62,971 nucleotides of DNA from Oscillospiraceae bacterium (GTDB lineage: Bacteria; Bacillota; Clostridia; Oscillospirales; Acutalibacteraceae). A program made the translations under genes and the position numbers. A model generated the notes under the pieces. That model ran no database searches. It saw nothing but the letters and a program-made list of their open reading frames with translations, and had not been told where the DNA came from. Positions within the stretch are counted from its first letter, which is position 1. Each line of letters opens with the position of its first letter. Shown here piece by piece: positions 58,099 to 62,971 of this stretch. Location: assembly GCA_012520505.1 (NCBI GenBank), contig JAAYOC010000027.1:1-62971 (forward strand), written 5' to 3'.

Positions 58099-59403
58099 CT
58101 ATTTCCCAATAATGTAAGTCGTATCATCTGTTTTGACAACATAGAACTGTTTTGCATCTCTACTATAGAAGATTTCGCATATACCATATTCTTCCAGTTT
58201 AAAAGTTCCTTTGAAAACTTTATCAGTTGCTGAGCCTACAATTTTTGTGATTATAACCGGTGGTTTAGAAATTACAGTGATACTGTTTACTTCTTCCATT
58301 GGAATGTTATAGTTTACCTTAATATGTGTGCAAACAATTGCCTCATCTGTCATTTTAACTTGCATAGGAAGTTTGTCTGTATACCAGATGAAACCTCCAA
58401 GGAAAGGCATCATAATAAAAATGAGAGCAGTTGTTATCATTACAACTTTACCGGCTGGTTTTGCTATATTTACTGTTGTGTTACTACCAACACGATTAGG
58501 TATCATAAAGCGATTATCGTTAGGATTAAAATAGAACATTCCAAAATACCAATAATCGTCTTCATCAATAACTGAATCGCCCATATTTTTTTGAGTATAT
58601 TCTGCCTGTTTATGTCTTAATTTGAGTTCTAAATACATTACAAAAACGAGAAGTAGAATAGTTGGTGCAAATACCAATATGTTCATAAGAAGTGGAGACA
58701 TTTCTACTTTCACACTTACAACGAAAAGGATTGAATAAAGTGCAAGAAAAGCATTGCATCCTATAAACATGTATGACCATATTCTACGTCTAATAGTTGT
58801 AAGTGCAATGTTAATATCAGTAATTTCAGAAACTACATCGCTTCGTCTTTTATCAATTATTAAATGCAGTATCATTATGAGAAGAATTGAGCCTGCTGTT
58901 GTAAAACTTAAGATATACGCAAGTTTATCGAGCAGAAAAAGTGGAATTAGTGAAATAATGAGCGGAACAATTGACCAATAAGGACTTGGTGTTTTGATAT
59001 CAATTGCTGAAAGTTTTAAATCCGCAGCTTTTGCTTTTGGTCCTTTCCAACCTTTTTCTGCTTTAATTTTTTTGAGGCGAAGGTTTCCTTTAACGTACGG
59101 TATATATAGGATAATTATTGCAGCCATCAACCATATCATTATGTAAAAAAGGAAGAGCGACATTTCTAAAAAGCAGGCAGGAATTGCTAGGAGGGAAAGA
59201 ATAATAAAAGTTATTAAAAGGGTTTTTTTAAATTTTTCAAGTACATTTTTTATAATATCGTCATTTTGATATGAAACAGGGATTGTGACTCCTAAAACAA
59301 TATTCTTTTTAAATTTTGCTTCATTTAGCATAAAAACATATTGAAATAAAAGCCCTGACCACATAAGTATTGTCATAAATAAACTATAAAGACTAAATTT
59401 CAT
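58099..59403 (-). CDS. Multi-pass membrane protein with a DUF5808-like segment
   Basis: 434 aa with about eight hydrophobic segments. YWYFGMFYFNPNDNRFMIPNR followed by FAKPAG-like IAKPAGKV matches DUF5808; a PH-like C-terminal domain (about 365-434) follows. It is common in GntR/ABC operons of Firmicutes with unknown function. AAGGAGG precedes ATG 59403, overlapping the GntR stop by 4 bp. Confidence 0.8.
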   Translation of the reverse strand: MKFSLYSLFMTILMWSGLLFQYVFMLNEAKFKKNIVLGVTIPVSYQNDDIIKNVLEKFKKTLLITFIILSLLAIPACFLEMSLFLFYIMIWLMAAIIILYIPYVKGNLRLKKIKAEKGWKGPKAKAADLKLSAIDIKTPSPYWSIVPLIISLIPLFLLDKLAYILSFTTAGSILLIMILHLIIDKRRSDVVSEITDINIALTTIRRRIWSYMFIGCNAFLALYSILFVVSVKVEMSPLLMNILVFAPTILLLVFVMYLELKLRHKQAEYTQKNMGDSVIDEDDYWYFGMFYFNPNDNRFMIPNRVGSNTTVNIAKPAGKVVMITTALIFIMMPFLGGFIWYTDKLPMQVKMTDEAIVCTHIKVNYNIPMEEVNSITVISKPPVIITKIVGSATDKVFKGTFKLEEYGICEIFYSRDAKQFYVVKTDDTTYIIGK

Positions 59404-59777
59404 TGCGCATCCTCCTTTTCATAAATACTTTTACAAGTTAGGATGAAATCTTCAAGGGATAGTCCTGCAAGCTTTGCATCTGTCGCAACAAGTTTTAAAT
59501 TTTCGAGCGATTGAGTCGACAAAGATTTAGGAGATTCCGGTGGTTTTTTAACAGTTACTCCATTGCGTCTATCTCCATAGATAAAGCTTTCAGCTTTCAG
59601 TAGCTGATATGCCTTTGAAACGGTCATCATATTTACACCGAGGTCGTTTGCAAGACTTCTGATAGTAGGTAATTTTTCACCCTCAGAGAGTTCACCGTCA
59701 GCAATGCCCATTACGATTTGGTTTCTAATTTGTAGGTAAATAGGTGTTTCAGATTCATAGTCTATGCATATGAGCAA
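59400..59777 (-). CDS. GntR-family (YtrA-type) transcriptional regulator
   Basis: 125 aa. Winged HTH: PIYLQIRNQIVMGIADGELS, KLPTIRSLANDLGVNMMTVS, KAYQLLKAESFIYGDRRNGV, then a short C-terminal dimerisation helix, as in YtrA regulators of cell-envelope stress exporters. TTG 59777 is chosen from GGAGGTGA five bases upstream; the longer frame starts inside that ribosome site. First gene of the operon, so it is probably autoregulatory. Confidence 0.9.
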   Translation of the reverse strand: MLICIDYESETPIYLQIRNQIVMGIADGELSEGEKLPTIRSLANDLGVNMMTVSKAYQLLKAESFIYGDRRNGVTVKKPPESPKSLSTQSLENLKLVATDAKLAGLSLEDFILTCKSIYEKEDAQ

Positions 59778-59798
59778 AGCAATCACCTCCAATTTCTC

Positions 59799-59832
59799 TT
59801 TGCATTATCTATATTAATGCAAATAATGCAAA
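59799..59832 (-). promoter_or_regulatory. Operator repeats of the GntR operon
   Basis: TTTGCATTA and TAATGCAAA form an inverted repeat with a 7-bp spacer, and a third TAATGCAAA follows directly. They overlap the -10 and spacer, the expected place for YtrA-like repression. Confidence 0.75.
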
Positions 59833-59839
59833 AAGTCAA
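59811..59839 (-). promoter_or_regulatory. Promoter of the GntR/ABC operon
   Basis: Minus strand: TTGACT, 17-bp spacer, TAATAT. Confidence 0.8.
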
Positions 59840-59855
59840 TATACATATATTATTA

Positions 59856-59885
59856 ACAAAAACTAAGGCGCTCATTTGAGCGCCT
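59856..59885 (-). terminator. Terminator of the YhaM gene
   Basis: AGGCGCTC and GAGCGCCT pair around a 4-nt loop; on the minus strand TTAGTTTTTG follows. Confidence 0.85.
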
Positions 59886-59928
59886 ATATTTGCAACTGAC
59901 AAATATTGTACTTATAAGATTTTTACTT

Positions 59929-60888
59929 TTATAAAAGTTTTGCGGATGGTTTTGGGGTTGTTCTTCCATGATTATAAACACGTACGTCGTCGAGTGCCCA
60001 TTGTCTGTTTGTAAATGTGTTTGCTTCTGCTTCAGCAGTTGCTTCAAACCATTCAAAAATTTTTGCATCAAGGTCGTCAAGCGCAGAGAGAACAGCAGCC
60101 TCAGTAAACTTTGGACGAACAACAGAACCATGTTCAGGAATACCATGATGTGAAAGAATCATGTGTTCAACAAGACGGATTTTTTCTTCTGGTATATTAA
60201 GTTCTTCGCCTGCCATACGAACGAGTATGGTGCCACGTATAAGATGACCTACAAGCTGTCCATCAGTTGTATATTCTCCTGCAATACCGTATTCATTTGA
60301 TTCAAGCTCATCAAGCTTGCCGATGTCGTGAAGAGCGGCACCACAGAGAAGCAAATCTTTATCTATATTTGGATAAACTTTACAAACTTGCAATGCGATT
60401 TTCATTACTGAAAGTGTATGATAGAGCAAACCGCCATACATTGCATGATGAAGCCTTGTTGCAGCAGGAAAGAATAGCAGTTTTTCTTTTTTATCATCAA
60501 AGATTTTTAAAGTCAACTTTTTAAGATCTTCATCTGAAAAATCATTGATTAGGTTATAAATTTCATTAAACATATCTTCAGAAGGATATTCTGATGCACG
60601 TGTGAGGTCAGCTACATTTACGTTATCTTCCGGTGTAGCCAGACGAATTTGTTCAATACGCAACTGTTTTATATTGTTAAACTCACTTGCTGTTGCACGG
60701 ATTTTTACCACATCGCCGAGTGATATTTCAACAGGTTTTAATTCATAATCCCAATATTTTGCAGAAATTTCAGTTTCTTTATCAACAAGAATAAGGTCTA
60801 AATATTTACCGTTTTTTCCGGTTTTTATATCTGCTCTTTTTACAAGTGCAAACGCATCATTTCTTTCAATTATTTCGTTAAGTTTCAT
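59929..60888 (-). CDS. yhaM: 3'-5' exoribonuclease YhaM family (OB fold plus HD domain)
   Basis: 319 aa. An OB-fold nucleic-acid-binding domain (about 10-95: DLILVDKETEISAKYWD) precedes an HD phosphohydrolase domain (HHAMYGGLLYHTLSV, CGAALHDIGKLDEL, HLIRGTI, HMILSHHG). YhaM degrades RNA from the 3' end and was first found as a DNA-replication-associated protein in Bacillus. GAGGTG precedes ATG 60888. Confidence 0.93.
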   Translation of the reverse strand: MKLNEIIERNDAFALVKRADIKTGKNGKYLDLILVDKETEISAKYWDYELKPVEISLGDVVKIRATASEFNNIKQLRIEQIRLATPEDNVNVADLTRASEYPSEDMFNEIYNLINDFSDEDLKKLTLKIFDDKKEKLLFFPAATRLHHAMYGGLLYHTLSVMKIALQVCKVYPNIDKDLLLCGAALHDIGKLDELESNEYGIAGEYTTDGQLVGHLIRGTILVRMAGEELNIPEEKIRLVEHMILSHHGIPEHGSVVRPKFTEAAVLSALDDLDAKIFEWFEATAEAEANTFTNRQWALDDVRVYNHGRTTPKPSAKLL

Positions 60889-60907
60889 TTAATACACCTC
60901 GCAAAAA

Positions 60908-60937
60908 ATTATATCATAGAAGAGGTATAGTTATCAA
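60908..60937 (-). promoter_or_regulatory. Promoter of yhaM
   Basis: Minus strand: TTGATA, 18-bp spacer, TATAAT. Confidence 0.65.
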
Positions 60938-60946
60938 ACATAAGTC

Positions 60947-60975
60947 TTTAATTTAAGTGCTCTTTGTGATACAAT
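60947..60975 (+). promoter_or_regulatory. Promoter of the M16 peptidase pair
   Basis: TTTAAT, 17-bp spacer, TACAAT, 36 bp before ATG 61011. Confidence 0.65.
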
Positions 60976-61010
60976 ACTAAACTAGATTTTAAAGTTTATG
61001 GAGGAACAAA

Positions 61011-62303
61011 ATGCAAAACATTTTTAAGGTTTTAAACGTGGCTGAAGGTGTGCGTATTTGTAGCTATAACACCACACAATTTAAGACCGGAAGGCTCTCA
61101 ATAAATCTTGCAATCCCGATGTGTACTAATGTGGCACCTTTTGCAATACTTCCATATTTACTTGCAAGGTCTTCTAAAGGATACCCTTCTTTAATGTTAC
61201 TCAACAAAAAATTAGAAGAACTTTATGGGGCTTCTCTTTCAAGTGGTCTTGGCAAACATGGTGATAATTTAATTCTTTCCATAAAGATGAGCATGGTTGA
61301 TGACAGATTTGCACTTTCAGGTGAAAATATTTTTGCTGAATGTGCTGAACTTCTTTTTGACATAGTGTTTAATCCAAATATTTTAGATGATGCATTCATT
61401 TTATCTGAACTTGAAGTCGAAAAACGACTTATGGTTGAACGAATTGAAGGTGAAATGTCAGATAAACGCATATATGCTTTAAATCAAATGGAAGAATACA
61501 TGTTTGAGGGCGATTTATACGGTAACAATATTTATGGAACAATTGGTTCTGTTTTAATGCTTGACGGAAAAACTGTTTATGAAGCATATAAAAAAGTGCT
61601 TGAAACAGCTCTTATAACAGTGAATGTTGTTGGAAGTGTAAATTCACAAGCAATTGCAGATTTATTTCTTGAAAAAATAGAAAAGATAAATCGCCACAGT
61701 GTAATGCAACCTAAAACAAAAGTGATTTCAAGTGCCGTTTCTGTTAAAGAAAAATGCGAAACACTTGCGGTAAAACAGGGTAAACTTGTTATGGGATTTA
61801 GGCTTGGAATGACTGAAAAAATGGATAATAAATCGCGGATGAAGATAAATGCAATGGTAAATATTTTCGGCGGAAGTACTTATTCCCGTCTTTTTATGAA
61901 CGTACGTGAAAAGTTGAGTCTTTGTTATTATTGTTCTGCAAGAGCAAGGCTTACTAAAGGTATCATGATAGTGCAGTCAGGTGTTGAAGATGAGAATATA
62001 AGTGTTGCAAAAGAAGAAATTCTTCATCAATTAAAGGACATGGCAAATGGAAATGTGACAGATGAGGATATCGAAAAGTATAAACTCTTTGTAAAAGATA
62101 CGTGTGGTGGAATTTGTGATTCGCCTGTGTCAATTGATGCCTGGATGAGAGATCAAATTGTTGAGCCTTCATTTGAAACTCCAAATGAACGTCTTGAACA
62201 TTCGCTCGCAGTAACTAAGGAAGATGTAATCGCTGCTGCAAAAGCGGTAACTTTAGATACCGTATATATGCTAAAGGGGGATAATACTGATGCTGATGCG
62301 TAA
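61011..62303 (+). CDS. yfmF: YfmF-like M16 peptidase homologue (non-catalytic partner)
   Basis: 430 aa. Two M16 half-domains: LAIPMCTNVAPFAILPYLLAR and KLEELYGASLSSGLGKHGDN in the first, then FRLGMTEK and MNVREKLSLCYYCSAR in the second. The zinc motif HxxEH is absent, as in YfmF, which pairs with the active YfmH. In Firmicutes the pair is associated with EF-P modification (5-aminopentanol). GGAGG precedes ATG 61011. It overlaps the next gene by 14 bp. Confidence 0.9.
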   Translation: MQNIFKVLNVAEGVRICSYNTTQFKTGRLSINLAIPMCTNVAPFAILPYLLARSSKGYPSLMLLNKKLEELYGASLSSGLGKHGDNLILSIKMSMVDDRFALSGENIFAECAELLFDIVFNPNILDDAFILSELEVEKRLMVERIEGEMSDKRIYALNQMEEYMFEGDLYGNNIYGTIGSVLMLDGKTVYEAYKKVLETALITVNVVGSVNSQAIADLFLEKIEKINRHSVMQPKTKVISSAVSVKEKCETLAVKQGKLVMGFRLGMTEKMDNKSRMKINAMVNIFGGSTYSRLFMNVREKLSLCYYCSARARLTKGIMIVQSGVEDENISVAKEEILHQLKDMANGNVTDEDIEKYKLFVKDTCGGICDSPVSIDAWMRDQIVEPSFETPNERLEHSLAVTKEDVIAAAKAVTLDTVYMLKGDNTDADA

Positions 62304-62967
62304 AATAAAAAATTCCCTTCTTGGCGATTTATATTATGAAATAGACCATAAATCAGGTTTAAAAATTTTTGTTTATCCAAAGGTAGGATATGAAAGTTCA
62401 TATGCTGTTTTTGGAACAAATTATGGTTCAATAGATACCTTTATCAAAAGACAAGGTGAAGATGCAATTAAAATTCCTGAAGGAACGGCTCATTTTCTTG
62501 AACATAAGCTTTTTGAAAGTGAAGAACAGGATGCCTTTGAAAGATTTGCAACAACTGGTGCATCTGCAAATGCATTTACTTCTTTTGACAAAACCTGCTA
62601 CCTTTTTTCCTGCTCAAATAAGTTTGCTGAAAATTTAGAAATCCTTTTGGATTTTGTTCAGCACCCATATTTTACGCAGGAAACAGTTGAAAAAGAACAA
62701 GGGATTATTGGACAGGAAATCAAGATGTATCAGGATGTTCCATCTTGGCAGGTTTTGTTTAATCTGTTTCGTTGCCTTTTCCATAATCACCCGGTAAAAA
62801 TTGATATTGCCGGTACAGTCGAGTCGATTGCAGAAATCTCTGCAGAATTACTCTACGACTGTTATAATAATTTTTACAATCTCGACAATATGGTGCTTGC
62901 TTGTGCCGGCAACACAACAGTTGAGGAAGTTTTATCAGTAGTAGATAGAATTGTAAAAAAAAGGTGA
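62290..62967 (+). CDS. yfmH: YfmH-like M16 metallopeptidase, N-terminal half, frame broken at an A8 run
   Basis: 225 codons read before TGA 62965-62967; the family is about 425-430 aa, so roughly half is missing. The catalytic zinc motif HFLEH (GTAHFLEHKLFES) and the downstream Glu region (EKEQGIIGQEIKMYQDVP) are intact. The reading frame ends at ATTGT-A8-GGTGAG: with nine A residues it would continue as VKKKVSR. The break therefore may be a real frameshift, a slippage site or a sequencing error; the window ends four bases later. GGGGGAT precedes ATG 62290. Confidence 0.85.
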   Translation: MLMRKIKNSLLGDLYYEIDHKSGLKIFVYPKVGYESSYAVFGTNYGSIDTFIKRQGEDAIKIPEGTAHFLEHKLFESEEQDAFERFATTGASANAFTSFDKTCYLFSCSNKFAENLEILLDFVQHPYFTQETVEKEQGIIGQEIKMYQDVPSWQVLFNLFRCLFHNHPVKIDIAGTVESIAEISAELLYDCYNNFYNLDNMVLACAGNTTVEEVLSVVDRIVKKR

Positions 62968-62971
62968 GCCG

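Overview
The window comes from a low-GC Gram-positive anaerobe, most likely class Clostridia. Supporting signs are AT-rich DNA, strong AGGAGG ribosome sites, HrcA/CIRCE heat-shock control, SAM-I and FMN riboswitches, lipoprotein-type binding proteins, an oxygen-sensitive class III ribonucleotide reductase (NrdD/NrdG), an indolepyruvate:ferredoxin oxidoreductase, and C-terminal cell-wall anchors. I see no phage, CRISPR array, tRNA, rRNA or intact transposase. It reads as chromosomal core with surface and uptake accessory genes; assignment below class is not possible from this sequence.

Layout. 1-2.6 kb: two exported surface proteins with the same unusual C-terminal IANTGD anchor. 2.6-3.1 kb: non-coding DNA with a palindromic element and twelve degenerate 20-bp units. 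3.1-8.7 kb: an AmmeMemoRadiSam pair (fused Memo/AMMECR1 protein plus radical SAM enzyme), then NrdG and NrdD. 8.8-10.4 kb: mgtE behind a structured leader with a 36-codon upstream ORF and an attenuator. 10.7-14.2 kb: FecCD-type ABC importer with an FmdE-family protein. 14.4-18.1 kb: alanine racemase and a polar amino-acid ABC importer. 18.3-19.4 kb: an isolated PilT. 19.6-25.7 kb: maltodextrin-type ABC importer with MalQ and an MsmK-like ATPase. 25.8-28.2 kb (minus): YkuE-like phosphoesterase and nicotinate phosphoribosyltransferase. 28.3-31 kb: small XRE regulator, paired short chromate transporters, HflX. 31.3-34.4 kb: secreted neutral-ceramidase-like enzyme and a CAP protein. 34.6-38.9 kb (minus): metK (SAM-I), ribU (FMN), folC and a LytTR regulator that seems to start at AUU. 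39-40.8 kb: sigma-70-like factor and FHA protein. 40.9-45.8 kb: hrcA-grpE-dnaK-dnaJ under CIRCE. 45.8-49.8 kb: acyl-CoA ligase with IorA/IorB. 50-56.1 kb: HtpG, a short SSB, a thioester adhesin, and ThrS without a full TGS domain. 56.2-59.8 kb (minus): YtrA-type GntR operon with an ABC exporter. 59.9-60.9 kb (minus): YhaM. 61-63 kb: YfmF/YfmH-like M16 pair, the second cut short at an A8 run.

How the parts fit. IorAB plus the ligase suggests fermentation of aromatic amino acids to arylacetyl-CoA or arylacetate. NrdDG supplies deoxynucleotides without oxygen. Several ABC systems feed in amino acids, maltodextrins and a metal or metal chelate. The surface proteins, ceramidase and thioester adhesin suggest contact with host tissue or mucus.

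Most worth follow-up: the mgtE leader, the palindromic element nested in terminators, the recurring 14-21 bp tandem arrays inside and between genes, the AUU start of the LytTR regulator, and the A8 frame break in yfmH.
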